Below are positions 1-12,163 of a DNA stretch of 47,829 nucleotides, in pieces. A program made the translations under genes and the position numbers. The stretch lies in NCBI GenBank assembly GCA_000226015.1, contig JH153427.1:28993-76821 (forward strand). The letters run 5' to 3'. Under the pieces are notes generated by a model. It worked only from the letters and a program-made list of their open reading frames with translations, ran no database searches and had not been told where the DNA came from. This stretch comes from Mnemiopsis leidyi. Its lineage: Eukaryota > Ctenophora > Tentaculata > Lobata > Bolinopsidae. Within the stretch, counting starts at the first letter, position 1, and every line of letters begins with the position of its first letter.

Positions 1-2536
1 GCCTGCCTTTATACCCTTCAAGTATATCAGCCCCACAAGCTATCTTAAAAGGACCCAACAAATGGTAGTAAGTACAAGTCATTGCAAGACATATTTCATA
101 TAAGCCAGGACAAGTCATATATAGTTCACATGCCTTGAATAGAGTATTAGGCATAAATGCAAGTTCAAAAAAGTCTTTTAGGATTTTAAAATTGTAAGCT
201 ATAATCATTCCCATTTCAGTAACCTTACCAAACCGCGAACTCTGAGGATCAAAAAATCTATTCAAAGGTTCACCAATGCTTTTTAAATACGCATGAAATT
301 GTGTGGTGCATGCATATTCTTGATTTTTTGAAGATGGGCCTACATTTCTAAAAATTGCATTGAAGATTGTCACAACAACACTTTCAGATACCTTAAAGAA
401 CATTTTATTGAATGCTTGGCAAACAAACATTTTTAGATCAAGCATTTTTTCTACTTCCTTAAGACACTTTTCTGTTGCACCAGTAAGGGCAGGAAGAACA
501 TGTGCATTACAATGGATCCAAATGAAATCATTTGTAATTCCAGTCATTTCTGTGCGCCATTCACTAAAGTTATCAATGGCACCCTTCATGTTGCTGGCAC
601 CATCTGTGACAGAAAATTTCACTTTGGCCAAAATTTCTTTTAGGGAATTTAGGATATCTTCAGCATCATCACTTTCAGCAGTGAGAATTGCACCTAGCTG
701 AAATATCCTTTTCATGTGTTCAAAAGTGGCCTTGCCTGTAGTCTTAAATGCATTATTTAAGCCTAAGCACCTGTAACTAACTGAACTTTTACCAGTTTCA
801 GGGTCAACTTTACTTGTCATCAAATTTTGAGTTTGGTGCTTTTGCCTATGCTCAGTAAAGTGGTCAGCACTTACTGTGGAATATTGGGTGTTTGAATCTT
901 TAAGTTCCTCAAATGTACTTCCTAAAGCATTAGGCTCAATAATGGTTTCAATCATTTTCTTTAAGTAAGATGGTGCTGGGGCCGTATAGTCATCAATGTT
1001 TTTATACCGCTCACTCTTTCCCTTAGCCTCCTCTGCAGCCTTGTGCTCAACATTTGATTCTTGAGGTGCAGGCATACATCGGTTTGCCCGAGCATTTTGG
1101 CTATACTCCTTATTTTTGGGTAATTTCCATTTTTGGCCAAAAGTATGATTTCCTACAAGGACTAGACACATGACACATTTGCGCAATGACAACCCTAACC
1201 CTAATCTTAAGATGACCAAAATTTTGAGAATTTCATTATTGATGTTTTTTGGCCCAAATCTCATTTTCATTTGAGGCATTTCCTTTATATTAAATGCATT
1301 ACCAAATGTTTCTAAAATTTCATCAGTTTCCTTTATTTCAGTTTTGTTTCTGAGGTCCTCTATTTCCTCAAAATGTTTAAATGTTTCAGCATCATAATCA
1401 TCTTTAAGATTTTTGTACTTGGATTTTAGTCCAGCAATTTTTTCATCCTTTTTAGATAGTTCAGTTTCATACTCAAGTATGGTTTCTTCCAAATTTCTTA
1501 TCCTATCTACAGAATCACAAGTGGCAGCAGACACTGCAGCATCAATAGCCTCTTTGTTAGTATTAGAAGACTGGACTTTTAACTCACGTATTTCAGATTT
1601 GAGATTTTCTATCTGGGAAATTTTGTACCGGTATGTGCTACGCCAGACGGTCATTTTGTTTCGATTTATTGGAATTCTCCTCAATACAACTCTCTGAGAG
1701 CTTGGCACACGTTTTCTTTTGGACCCTATTGCAATGTGATGTTTAGAACAAGCATCTCTACCATTTGAATCCGGAAATTTCCTATCATGTGCTAAAGCAG
1801 GCTCATCAGAGCGCAGATGCCTAGCCAGTGGAACTACACAATTACTACTATCAACTCCTTCCTGGGCTGGATTAGATACTTCTGCTTGAACTGATCTACC
1901 CCTCAAAGCCAGGAAATTGTCGTCTTGGGATTCAGGGGCAGCAGATTCCGATTCCAGCTTTTCTTTTTTAAAGATTGGACCGTATCCTGTGAAAAAGGGA
2001 GATGGGTCAAAATTTTCACTTAGGAAATTATTCCTCTCTTCCAAGGAAATACGGCGATTTGAAACTTTCTTATCAAAGGACAAGTAAATTTTCTCAATAG
2101 TGTATCGAAATTTCCTGTCTGCCTCAATAGTGTTTCCAAAATCCAATCCATTCCAATCAAGTGGAGAATGGGTCAAAACATAGTTCAAAATGGCACTTAT
2201 AAACTTGAAATTTGCTTTGAATGTAGGAACCTTTTGAGTTTTTTTCCTGAATCCGATCAAAGTATTACAATTAATGCTCCCTATTGAAGGTCCTAGGGAA
2301 GTAACGATTTTTCGAGAGCTCGAAAAATGAAGTTTCAATAATTTGAACAAAAAACCGTTAGACATGTACTTCCCGCTTGGAGTACAGTCTGCAATTTGTC
2401 CGCCGAAGAGAAAGTTTACAGAAAATATGTCTAATAAAGTAAATTTTCCTGTGACATGATCCCGGAAATCACTCAGAAAACTCATAAACTCACTATCTTT
2501 TTGGCATAACTCAACCAGATCTTGTAAACTTTCCAT
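1..2536 (-). CDS. transposase-like protein with RNase H-fold motifs, C-terminus off the window
   Basis: On the minus strand an open frame runs from the ATG at 2536 to the window edge, 845 codons with no stop. I read the frame through most of its length and found no interruption. Residues about 300-390 are charged and heptad-like, so probably a coiled coil. Downstream is TDGASNM (Asp at about residue 645), followed by IHCNAHVL (Cys about 676, His about 679). An Asp followed by Ser-Asn-Met and then a C-x2-H pair is the arrangement seen in hAT-like and related RNase H-fold transposases. I infer a DNA-transposon protein, or a domesticated descendant, in an intact state. The family within the DDE/hAT-like group is not certain, and the last catalytic Glu would lie outside the window. 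No terminal inverted repeat was identified. The start is the first ATG after upstream stops. Confidence 0.6.
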   Translation of the reverse strand, partial: MESLQDLVELCQKDSEFMSFLSDFRDHVTGKFTLLDIFSVNFLFGGQIADCTPSGKYMSNGFLFKLLKLHFSSSRKIVTSLGPSIGSINCNTLIGFRKKTQKVPTFKANFKFISAILNYVLTHSPLDWNGLDFGNTIEADRKFRYTIEKIYLSFDKKVSNRRISLEERNNFLSENFDPSPFFTGYGPIFKKEKLESESAAPESQDDNFLALRGRSVQAEVSNPAQEGVDSSNCVVPLARHLRSDEPALAHDRKFPDSNGRDACSKHHIAIGSKRKRVPSSQRVVLRRIPINRNKMTVWRSTYRYKISQIENLKSEIRELKVQSSNTNKEAIDAAVSAATCDSVDRIRNLEETILEYETELSKKDEKIAGLKSKYKNLKDDYDAETFKHFEEIEDLRNKTEIKETDEILETFGNAFNIKEMPQMKMRFGPKNINNEILKILVILRLGLGLSLRKCVMCLVLVGNHTFGQKWKLPKNKEYSQNARANRCMPAPQESNVEHKAAEEAKGKSERYKNIDDYTAPAPSYLKKMIETIIEPNALGSTFEELKDSNTQYSTVSADHFTEHRQKHQTQNLMTSKVDPETGKSSVSYRCLGLNNAFKTTGKATFEHMKRIFQLGAILTAESDDAEDILNSLKEILAKVKFSVTDGASNMKGAIDNFSEWRTEMTGITNDFIWIHCNAHVLPALTGATEKCLKEVEKMLDLKMFVCQAFNKMFFKVSESVVVTIFNAIFRNVGPSSKNQEYACTTQFHAYLKSIGEPLNRFFDPQSSRFGKVTEMGMIIAYNFKILKDFFELAFMPNTLFKACELYMTCPGLYEICLAMTCTYYHLLGPFKIACGADILEGYKGR

Positions 2537-5334
2537 TTCGACCAATACGTATAGGCGGCTAACTCTAAAATTTTATGTTAAGGACAGCGCAATATTAGTA
2601 GGCGAGAATAATTTAGCGCTCGATTCAGCGCGCTCGCTACATCAATTTTTGAATTCGAGCGCGGTCAGAATCGCGTGAAAATTTTACTGGTGCGCGGCGC
2701 GGCGAAAATTAATTGTTTCGACAATCGAAAAAAAGTATTGACATTTTTACACCATCTTGTCAGGCTCATTGAGCTGATCATTTTGATACCAAATTTATCG
2801 GTATAGCGCGCAACTCATTTTGATTCATGAACACGCTACTTACCTGCTGCCGTAAATGGTAAAGCGGCAGCCCTCGCGCCCCAGCGCGGCAGCGAATTGA
2901 AAAATTTAATTCGAAAATTGAAAATGGGCTGCAACGCAAGGCAAAAAAATCCACGTAGGCGTAGCCATGCCATAAAAACTCAAAAGCAAGCGACCGAGTT
3001 GACGGAGTGAAGGTTAATTGTTACCCCGGGCTAAAACGGAATATCACATTATCTTTAGAGAGAACAGCCAAGAGACACTCCCCGGTCAAAGGGAGCAACC
3101 AATTTATTGGTTTTTGGTAATTTTACTTGTTATAGCATTCCAAAATTAGAATGTTGTTCGTGATCGCTAGGAGGTCTTTTCTAACTTTATATCACTTCTG
3201 TCTCTTTTATAAATTAAGGATAGAAACGAGTCTCACTGATGGAATTTTGGTCATTGTTAGAGATACTGCGGTCGGATTCATTTGCCAGATAAAACAAGAA
3301 TTCCTTTTCTAGAGTAAAGGTAAATTCAATGAACAAAATTTGATATAAACAAGGGGCTATCATACATGACTTTAATGACGTCCTTACTACCCATTTACCA
3401 GGATCTAGCCACACTATGATATCATATTTCCCATACCATAATTCAGAACTGGTGATCTACTAAGAGAAATGGGATTTGCCGTACCCTAAGTAGTCTTAGT
3501 TGAATAAATAGTTGGTCTTAGAATGAGAAATTTGTGCATTATTTTTGTGCACAGTAAATTTTGCACACAGAAGCGCCTCTCGTTTACCGATAATATCTTG
3601 CTTTCCGGCTGGTTCCTTAACTGTCACCCTTGAATCAATCTCTCATGTAAAAGGTGTGTGCACTAAATATGTGCGCCACGTTTGTAGCCTCTTTATTTTT
3701 GTTATCGCTCCGATCGCACAATTAAATTTCGCGCGAATTTTATGTTCTAAATTAGACTATTTCAACTTTAATCAACAATATAGTCCTGTTATTGATTGAT
3801 TATTTCCGTGTCTTATTCTGATTAAAATGAACCGCCAGTAACGAATAGTACGTATGAGGTACGTACTCTGCGCCAGCTTTCTTAAAACTCTGTCTTAATT
3901 TAATTAACATCACAGTTTTCTGCTTTGTGAAGCTAAATCTAATCATGGCATGGAACTGTCGAGGATTGTTAACATGGCTTCTCGATCGGGTTGGCCTTCT
4001 CCGAAACAGGCTGAACCAGTTTTATCAACGCAATTTTTCCTCAGAGATCTCATGATATCGATCCCTGCGAGCGATACCCTGGATTGCTACTTTATCTAAT
4101 CACTCCACCTCCAATCAGTGTAATATGATTGTTTCTGGTCTCTTCCAACAGTATCTCGAGAGTTACGACGCCCTCTTCCCGGGCTGGCTCGCCGCCACCG
4201 GCCGGCCCTTCTTTCACACTCCCTTGACAAGCAGTACATCTACGATTTTGTATAGATCGCGGTCCAGCACTGCAGGTTGCTGCTGTACAAGTGCTCCGTG
4301 TTTCTGTCTTCTCGTCACACACTGCAATGAAGTGGTAACGTTGTTGATTTGATACTTTACTTGGTGTTTAGTTTTGATGTTGCGTGTTTGGTAAGGTCGT
4401 AAATGATTTCAGGCTATGTTTTTAGTAAAATTGCAAATTCCAATTTTTCGAATAAATAATGGTTTCATCACCACTATTCATGCATGGCATTAATAAAGAA
4501 TAAAATAGAGACCTCGTAACATTGCAGATGCCACATACCGTCCGCTGATTGTACTGCAGAAAATAGTACCACATACTGTCCGCTGAAAATAGTGCAGCTT
4601 GTTGGTCCAACAGTTTGTCATACTGTACGTGATCCAGTCTTGAGACCGGCTCACGTTGATTTCATTAGTGTGACACTGATTTAATTTGAGTTTTGTAAGG
4701 TATCAGTTTCAACAATATATACAATATGGATAAATGTATCATTGTTAATGGTAAGTTTTATTGGCTAAGATTTCGGTTTATTTTGCATATTCTGTTTAAA
4801 AAATCTTGAGTAAGACCTTTGATATCTTTGATATTGCAACACAATTTATGAATGACTTCAAGTTTTGGCTTCTATCTTGACAAAGAATACCGGATAATTC
4901 GAAAAACGCTTAAATCCCAAAAAACAGAAAAAAACGAATGCTACAGTAATTTCTTTTTGGTCACAACCCGCTCATTTTTCTCTAGTCATGTTACTTATAC
5001 CGTTAGAAGTAGAATTTAATGATGAAGTAGTGGTAGAATTTAAGGATGAAATGCTTACCCCTGATATCGAAAGGTTAAATGTGCACCCGAATCGTCCATA
5101 GGCTGTACAGTTTTGTTTTTGTCGTTGAAGTATCATCCACTCTCTCAAATTTCCATTTGAAAAATGAAGAGCATAACCCACTTTATGTATAAGAGGATGA
5201 TCTAAAATTGTTATAATCGCGTTCATGCTTAATTTAATCTTATCCAGAGTGTTGGTAATATATCAATATTCAATAGTCATGTCAGTACTAAATCTTCATC
5301 ACCGGCATCACAAACTGCATCTTTGACAGTGTTA
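2537..5334. other. non-coding stretch upstream of the transposase-like gene
   Basis: I see no convincing gene here. From about 2600 to 2950 the DNA alternates GC-rich pieces (several GCGC tracts) with AT-rich DNA, which could be the promoter or terminal part of the transposon at 1-2536. A GC-rich island at about 4140-4320 has short open frames on both strands; these overlap and look like neither known proteins nor exons. Confidence 0.4.
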
Positions 5335-5990
5335 TACGCTGGTTTGCTGATGATACCAGACTCATGAGATTAATTTCAACTTGTGACGATATGTCACTGC
5401 TTCAACAAGATCTAGACAGAGTCGTTGAATGGTCCTTGAGGAACAACATGGCCTTACACGAGAATAAGTTTAAATACATGGCCCACTTGTGCAATAAGTA
5501 GAACCGCAACCTCATGGAACAACTCCCATTCTGCTCGGATACATACCAATTCTCAACAAGCAAAGGTATGCTCACTCCAGTCAACTGCCTTAGAGATCTT
5601 GGACACTATACAAATCCCTCGTGCGCAGCTTGTTGGAGTGCTGCTGTCCAGTCTGGAACCCCAAAAAAACTCTGACAGTTAAGAGCTTGAAGGAGTTCAG
5701 AGGACCTCTACTTCCCGGATAGCTGACTGCCAGGATCTTGACTATTGGGAGAGACTGCTTAGGCTACATCATACTCCACATGTGGAAGATACTACATGGT
5801 TATGTTAGCAATGATCTTCACATTGAGTTTGTCAGTAGACCACGAACAGGCATTAAAGCTTAAGTACCCTATTCGAGAAGTGGTTCTGCGAAGGACACCA
5901 AAGTCTTTATGACAACTTATTAGCAGTAATAGGACCTCAACTCTGGAACTGCTTACCAGTCCAGATCAATAAGGTTAGGTTAGGTTAACA
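5335..5990 (+). pseudogene. decayed LINE reverse-transcriptase C-terminal fragment
   Basis: Read in pieces on the plus strand, the stretch from 5346 gives ADDTRL, then a region with the LINE pattern D-x3-V-x2-W-x4-N-M-x-L, then YQFSTSKGMLTPVNCLRDLG. Near 5680 it gives ELEGVQRTSTSRIADCQDL followed by DYWERLLRL. This is the order of the catalytic Asp-Asp box, thumb and C-terminal tail of CR1/L2/jockey-type LINE polymerases. Stops and frameshifts separate the pieces, so it is dead. The fragment ends near 5970-5990 with repeated GGTTA units, like the short tandem tails at the 3' ends of many CR1/L2 elements. I see no endonuclease part, so the copy is 5' truncated. Confidence 0.7.
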
Positions 5991-8900
5991 TTTGCTTACA
6001 TTTGGGACTTGCGTGTCCCGTGCCATTATCATTTTGCTTCAACAGTGCAAGGTGGATAACGACTCTCGTGGCACGCTCAAGGTCTAAAGATTCTTCAAGC
6101 CCGTGCAATAGAAATTTTGTTGTTCGTTTATGATATTGTTGTAATATTTTGCTTACCCTTGTTCCGGTAAACAAAAATCTCCCGTCAATGTGTCTCGCAC
6201 TTAGTGTCTTTCCCTTTGCGTAACTGCACCGCTCGGACTAAAATGCCATCTTACGTCAGGCGCATTCGGTTTTCTAACATTATCCTATAAATTAGCCTTT
6301 ATTGCTTACAAAGACGGCAAAATTAGAGCTAACACGTTTAACACATGAAATCATGTGAGGGTGTGATGAATGACGTGCATTTTACATCTATTTCTTTAAT
6401 CTTCGAATAATTCTAAAAGAATCCTGTAATAGACAATTTTCAATGCGATTGTAATTCCTTGCTCTCTTTGCATTACCCTAGTTCTTATAGACAACAAATT
6501 CTAAGCAATACTAATTGCCCCTATTATTGTTATTATTCCTACTCTCACTTAAAACACAAGACAATTTTGTTTAACAGCTACGCTTGGTAATGTTGCTAGC
6601 GTCAATTGACACGAAAACAAACATTTAGGTTGCATTTCCGCGGTGTTTCGCACTCATTTTTAGTAATTGCTGTGGCAGATCTCGTAAGTTGTCGACAACA
6701 ATTAACCCATTTTGTTTGATCAGTACAAGCCGAGACGTGCGTGACTGCTTAATGGATACACTTAAGCTGAGACGTGCGCTGTGTTTTGTTAGTTGGGTGG
6801 ATTAAGCTTGTACGTCCGAAACTGATATTAGAATATGCTCACTTTTAAAGCGATTCCTTAATTCCTTAATTGTAGCTCTACTAAAATAAATGTACCGATA
6901 ACCTCCATATCACAAGCCATAACTTTGCGTAGTTGTGTGTGTGTGGAGCCAACACTAGGCTACTAGCTGCTACAGACATAACTTTGCGTAGTTGTGTGTG
7001 TGTGGAGCCAACACTAAGCTGCTAGTTGCTACAGACAGCTAAGTAATTACTCGCTATCTCCTGCGCAACAACTCTGTTTCCTGTAGCTGATATTAGAACA
7101 TTTAGTTGGATCATTATGGAGAGGTAGAAGTACCACTACCTGCCTGCCTACCTGCCTGCATGCTCTCTTTATATCGCCTATCTTTTTTTAGCCTCAAACC
7201 TGCCTGCTTTTGTTGCCAGAATACTTTGCAAACTCGGAGTACCGCCTGCGACTAATGGTAATTTTGGAAATATTCTTATCATAAACACTGCGCTGGTATT
7301 TACCCTGCGTTCTGTGTGTTATTTAGGTTTTGTCTCCAATCGGAAATCGTGACAGATCGAAGATATGTGCTTAGTGACCAAATTGTGTAGGATTTGTAAT
7401 TAAGGTATTTACTGTACAATGTACATTTTAGCTGCTTTAAGCTGCTTTAAAAGGTACATTTTAAAATGTACATTTTAGATGTTAACTTTGTTTCTGACGT
7501 TCTTAATCGCGTTAATCGCTGCAATGCTTTTGAATTTTGAATTTTTCTCGTCTTATTGGGGACTTATCTTCTCTATTAATAAACTATTCACAAGATTCAT
7601 TAGTTCCTTTCTGCTACATACTTAACTTTGATTAACTTATCTCATTACCGTTTATGGCTAATATAATTCTAAAAACTTGTATGTTAAAAACCAGCAATTT
7701 GAGTAGGTGGAATTTCCTTGTAATCCTAAAAATGATGTCTACTGTTATCATCATGATTATTACAAGGACCTTAACATTGGTGTCATATCAAGGCTTCTGC
7801 TCATAACTTGTAGCTTTACTTTAGATCTGCGTAACTCAACTCAAAACTCAAACAAGGCTGTTAGAAATAAAGGTATCGCTGAAAGTTTATTTTTACATGC
7901 ACTTCGACTGAGTCAGGTTTAAAACGTTGCATCATCGCTATAAGTAGTTGTTTATCTTTACATTACTTGACTTGTTCCAAGTCACGTGACACGAATAATC
8001 TTGTACCAATTCTGATCACCTGGCGTATCTTTGTGTGTTATTGTATTGGCAATATTTTATAATTGAGTATTTGTAATTCGTCGTCTACCAGTACGTCAGA
8101 TGACTTTGATAATAAAATTATTGATCGTCACTATGTTTTTTGTTGCTTTACGCTGAAACAATGCCAGGTTATGATATTGAATAACTTAATAGTTCAACGG
8201 ATATGAATTAAGTCTCGCCACGTCATCAAAAAGGATTTCAATCCTTTGAAAGTAATGAAATGCCTGGTTAAAGATTGTGATCTTACATTTGATAAATTTT
8301 AATTACATTTTTGGTAACCGATAAATCAAAAATTCAGTTCAACTTTACATTGGCATTCGTTTAAGAAATATGGCGATTTTGCGTACATTTTGCAAAGAAA
8401 AAAGAAATTATGAAAATTCTGAAAAATAAAAACCAACTATCATAAATATCTCATCTTGCGGTTTAAGAGTTACTAGAATTTGATACCAAAATGGATATGA
8501 TCTACATAATAGTTTACTTTTCAGATGTGTATACTCGGGAACTGTTCAGACTTCAGATAAACGATTCTTAAGTTGTAAATGAGGGATGAATAGTGTCGAG
8601 ATTTTAATGAATTACTAATTAAATCGACCGCTTTACTCCGAAGTTTAAAAGTATGATTTCTCATGATATGGCCCAATGCTCACTATCCCGCACACCCGTA
8701 CAGTCTTATACTTGTACTTACCAAGGGCCAAATCCCAATGTTTATGCTATGCGCACTATGCAATCTAATTCCTCTGGTCGGATATACGATAAATATAACG
8801 CTGGTAATTCGTCCGGACCTGTTTGTTTTGTGGAATATACTCCAAGATCGTACATTTCTCTCCAATCTCTCTAGTGACCGAGCGTTGTGTCACCAGTCTT

Positions 8901-10015
8901 GTCGACATTGGTCCACACCACTTTCTGATCCGCAGTGCTTTCTATTCTTAATCCTATTAACTGCTTCCGTACTATGCTTCCTAGTTTCTGATCAGTGATC
9001 GCACAGTTAGGTATGTACTGCTTCCTGTACTTACAGATACTTTTCAGAAAACGCTCATTCTAGTAAACCCATCGTTTGATTCTTTTAGCTTTTTAGGGAC
9101 TGTCCAGAAAACCGATATCAGAAGTCAAACAATTGTGCAAAAACATTGCCTTTGAAAGTTCATTTTTTGGTATTCTCAGCGTTTGGAATGTATGCACACC
9201 GGTTTTCTCAGACGTCAGTCAAATATGCGGATTTTAGACCCCTGAAATATGCCGAGGCATCTCTTTCTACTTCCAAGCATTTATACCGCCTTTAAGATGC
9301 ATCTGCTGTTGAATGGCCATGTTTATTTAGGATATTTTTGCCGTCGTTACTCAAACAGCCAGCCACCACAGTAATTGACCTGCCAATGCAATGTCTTCGC
9401 CGGTTTTCTTCTGCGGTTACCTTTTCATGTGCATTGCAGGTACGATCTGGTCTTGCCACGATTTGCTTCCCACCTTTCAGTTTATGTTGTCTATGTTAGG
9501 TCTAAGGAAAAGTTAAAATTGTGCTTCTAAAACGTAGAAGTCTTGCCTGTAATACTCAATTATGCCTTTCTTTCAGGATGTGTCATCATTTTCTGTCAAT
9601 TGTCATACATTAAAAGTGGGCGGGCACAAACATCGGCTGAGCATTGCACTAGCAATTTGTATCTACTCGTGCTTGTCCAATCATCGAGAATGCGTCACTT
9701 GTTCTTTTAGCACCACTCAGTCAAATTAATTACCTTTTAGAATTGTCTGCTTAGTTCAATCTATTTTTATCTAAGTATGCTTGCATTTCCATATGACCCA
9801 TATATTTTAAAGACATCCGCCACGCCTTCGACTTAACGTTGTCCCATTCGAAAACTATTGATTCAAGATTGTGACACTGATAAGAGGAATAGAGGGGGTG
9901 GGAGTTTAGCCATGATGTGTTATGAATATGAGCAAGGAGATTTTGTCCATACAAGCAATTCCTTGGTTCTGGGGGAATCAGTGATTATTCATCATTGTGT
10001 GAAGATTTGAATATC
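5991..10015. other. intergenic region without a recognisable gene
   Basis: AT-rich DNA with many stops in all frames. Short open frames near 7.7 and 8.65-9.0 kb overlap each other on both strands and lack any family resemblance. A 59-bp direct repeat is listed separately. A perfect GTCACGTGAC palindrome lies at about 7980. A GTAAGT donor at 10016 could end a 5' untranslated exon of the first glutaminase gene. Confidence 0.4.
6918..7036. repeat. 59-bp direct repeat, two copies
   Basis: A unit starting CATAACTTTGCGTAGTTGTG occurs at 6918 and again at 6977 with only a few mismatches. Each unit contains a short GTGTGTGT run. It is a simple recent tandem duplication in non-coding DNA. Confidence 0.8.
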
Positions 10016-10447
10016 GTAAGTGATTCACCGATTGTCGATTCCTTAAATTTGCAATTTAGGATTCAATGGAGTGATTGTCCTATGAGACTGCAAACCTAAG
10101 TTTAAACAGTTAAAGTCTGATTTTCTGCAACCCCTCTCTTCTACGCAGCGTCACGAATCGGACTCAATAGTCAATGGTTATAGCATTGGTGACAAATTTA
10201 CCCTACTCCATCAGAAATTAGATTCATCGCCAACTGAACTTGATTTTTACATGACAATCCGAGCGTGGGACTTCAATACAACACATAATTGTTATGGGCC
10301 AGATTAATCTAATTCCAGCCGCTTGGTATTCCATTGATTTTGTCAGCATAATTTCTTATTTTTGTTCCATCGTCTTTGAACTGTTTGCTCCCAAGTTAAA
10401 CTTGGTCTTTTATCTATTTCATTTTTATGATCGCTATTTCTTCCAAG

Positions 10448-12163
10448 ATGGTACTGGAAAGCAGTTTGAAGGAATTCCAGGCTCTAAATTTGCAGAATGA
10501 GATGCTCAACCTTGATCGAAAGGATAGATCGGAGTCGTTTGGGACGGCGAAATGTGTAGACGTCCCTCAGTCCGAACTCAACAAGAACCTCCTGGCTCTA
10601 TTCCTTGACGAAGAAGACAAAGTTTCGGTTCACGCTGTGTTGGCCCAACTTAAGCGTAACGGTATCCGGCCCTTCTCAGACCCCAGACTTGTTAATATGA
10701 TGAACAACCTCTCAATCGATCCTAACGGTCTCACCATTCCAAACGAAATCGGGGTGAAGAAATTTGTATCTAAGGATGAGTTTCTGAACGCTTGCGCTTC
10801 TTCAAACAACATTCTCAACCAGTCCCTAGGTTCCAATCTTGTTGTGCCGGATTTCAAGGAGTTTGTAGCTGAAATAAAGAAACTTTACCTCGAATTGTCT
10901 GACTTTAAGGGGGGCGCCAACGCTGATTACATTCCTCAACTTTCCAGAGCTAACCCAGATATGTGGGGCATCGCTGTCTGCACTATCGACGGTCAACGAT
11001 TCGCCATAGGTGACGTAGACATTCCTTTTTGCATTCAGTCCTGCAGCAAGGCTCTTAATTATGCGATCAACGTTTCAGAGTTGGGCCCGGACACGGTTCA
11101 CAAATACCTTGGCAAGGAGCCAAGCGGCATCGGATTTAACCAAATAGCCTTAGACAAGCACGGCCTCCCTCACAACCCCATGATAAACCCCGGTGCTATA
11201 AGTTGCTGCAGTGTCATACGTCCCAAGGACACCTTAGCTGACCGGTTTGACCACATCACCGAACAGTACAAGAGCATCGCCGGTCACGAGTTCATCGGGT
11301 TTAGCAACGGCACTTTTCTATCGGAAAAATCTGTTGCTGATCGTAACTTCGCGATAGCCTACTTCCTGCACGAACATAATGTCTTCCCTAAGGAGACGAA
11401 CCTCAAGGAAACCCTGGACCTGTACTTCCAGTTGTGCTCAGTGGAGGCAACCTGCGACTCAGCAGCCGTGATCTGTGCTACCCTAGCTAACGGTGGAGAG
11501 TGTCCCACAACTCGGGAAGTGTGTTTGTCTCCTGATGCTGTCAGGAACACTCTGTCCCTCATGTTCTCCTGCGGGATGTACGACTATTCCGGAGAGTGGG
11601 CCTTTGAAGTGGGTCTCCCCGCCAAGTCGGGGGTCGCTGGTTCTATCTTCATGGTGATTCCTGGACTGATGGGTATTTGTGTGTGGAGCCCTCCTCTTGA
11701 CGAGCTTGGTAACAGTTTTCGAGGAGTCGAATTTGCCAAGAGACTTGCACAACGATTCGCCTTCCACCAGTTTGATGTTATCCAATGCAATCAGACAAAG
11801 ATAGACCCTCGCAGGAACAAGAACTCTGAGACTAGAGAGATACAGATCCTGAACCTGATCTCAGCAGCTAATAACCGTGACATGGTTCTCCTTCACAAAT
11901 ACTTTGAGATCGGAATAGATTTCAACATAGTTGACTATGACAACCGAACTCCGCTTCATTTGGCGGTGGCAGCTAATCACCTGGACGTTGTCAAGTTTTT
12001 GATTGAGAAAGCGAAAGTTCTGGTGAATCCGATAGACCGAATGCACTCGACTCCTATGGACGAAGCTTTGATCATTGCTGACAAGGACGTGATTGCTTAT
12101 CTACGTAAAAAGAGGGCAAAGACCTGTGAGGAGGTCACGAAAGAAGTGTCTGTTCAGTATTAG
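10448..12163 (+). CDS. glutaminase with EF-hand-like domain and C-terminal ankyrin repeats (paralogue 1)
   Basis: Phosphate-activated glutaminase (kidney/liver type, serine-dependent beta-lactamase fold), which hydrolyses glutamine to glutamate and ammonia. From the ATG at 10448 (AAGATGG context, directly after a CAAG splice acceptor) the protein has 571 residues; an ATG at 10427 would add seven. Order: EF-hand-like N-terminal module (about 40-120), glutaminase domain (about 135-430), two ankyrin repeats (about 470-560) with DYDNRTPLHLAVAANHLDVV. The QSCSK motif gives nucleophile Ser198 and Lys201; Tyr161 in YIPQL, NPMINPGA, the SE and RNF residues, DLYFQL and YDYSGEWAF are all present, so it should be active. 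The coding region has no intron. A GTAAGT at 10016 and the acceptor before 10448 could flank a 5' UTR intron. No mitochondrial presequence is evident. The C-terminus stops at VQY, where vertebrate kidney-type enzymes continue. First of three tandem paralogues. Confidence 0.95.
   Translation: MVLESSLKEFQALNLQNEMLNLDRKDRSESFGTAKCVDVPQSELNKNLLALFLDEEDKVSVHAVLAQLKRNGIRPFSDPRLVNMMNNLSIDPNGLTIPNEIGVKKFVSKDEFLNACASSNNILNQSLGSNLVVPDFKEFVAEIKKLYLELSDFKGGANADYIPQLSRANPDMWGIAVCTIDGQRFAIGDVDIPFCIQSCSKALNYAINVSELGPDTVHKYLGKEPSGIGFNQIALDKHGLPHNPMINPGAISCCSVIRPKDTLADRFDHITEQYKSIAGHEFIGFSNGTFLSEKSVADRNFAIAYFLHEHNVFPKETNLKETLDLYFQLCSVEATCDSAAVICATLANGGECPTTREVCLSPDAVRNTLSLMFSCGMYDYSGEWAFEVGLPAKSGVAGSIFMVIPGLMGICVWSPPLDELGNSFRGVEFAKRLAQRFAFHQFDVIQCNQTKIDPRRNKNSETREIQILNLISAANNRDMVLLHKYFEIGIDFNIVDYDNRTPLHLAVAANHLDVVKFLIEKAKVLVNPIDRMHSTPMDEALIIADKDVIAYLRKKRAKTCEEVTKEVSVQY

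Noticed and set aside
1193..1206. Telomere-like CCCTAACCCTAA
   Set aside because: It lies inside the open transposase-like frame and is only two units long, so chance within coding sequence is enough.
4092..4352. Opposing ORFs in the GC-rich island at 4.1-4.35 kb
   Set aside because: GC-rich DNA lacks stops by composition; neither frame resembles a protein family.
8653..8998. Overlapping ORFs on both strands near 8.7-9.0 kb
   Set aside because: Three frames are open over the same short stretch; no family resemblance and no splice-site support.
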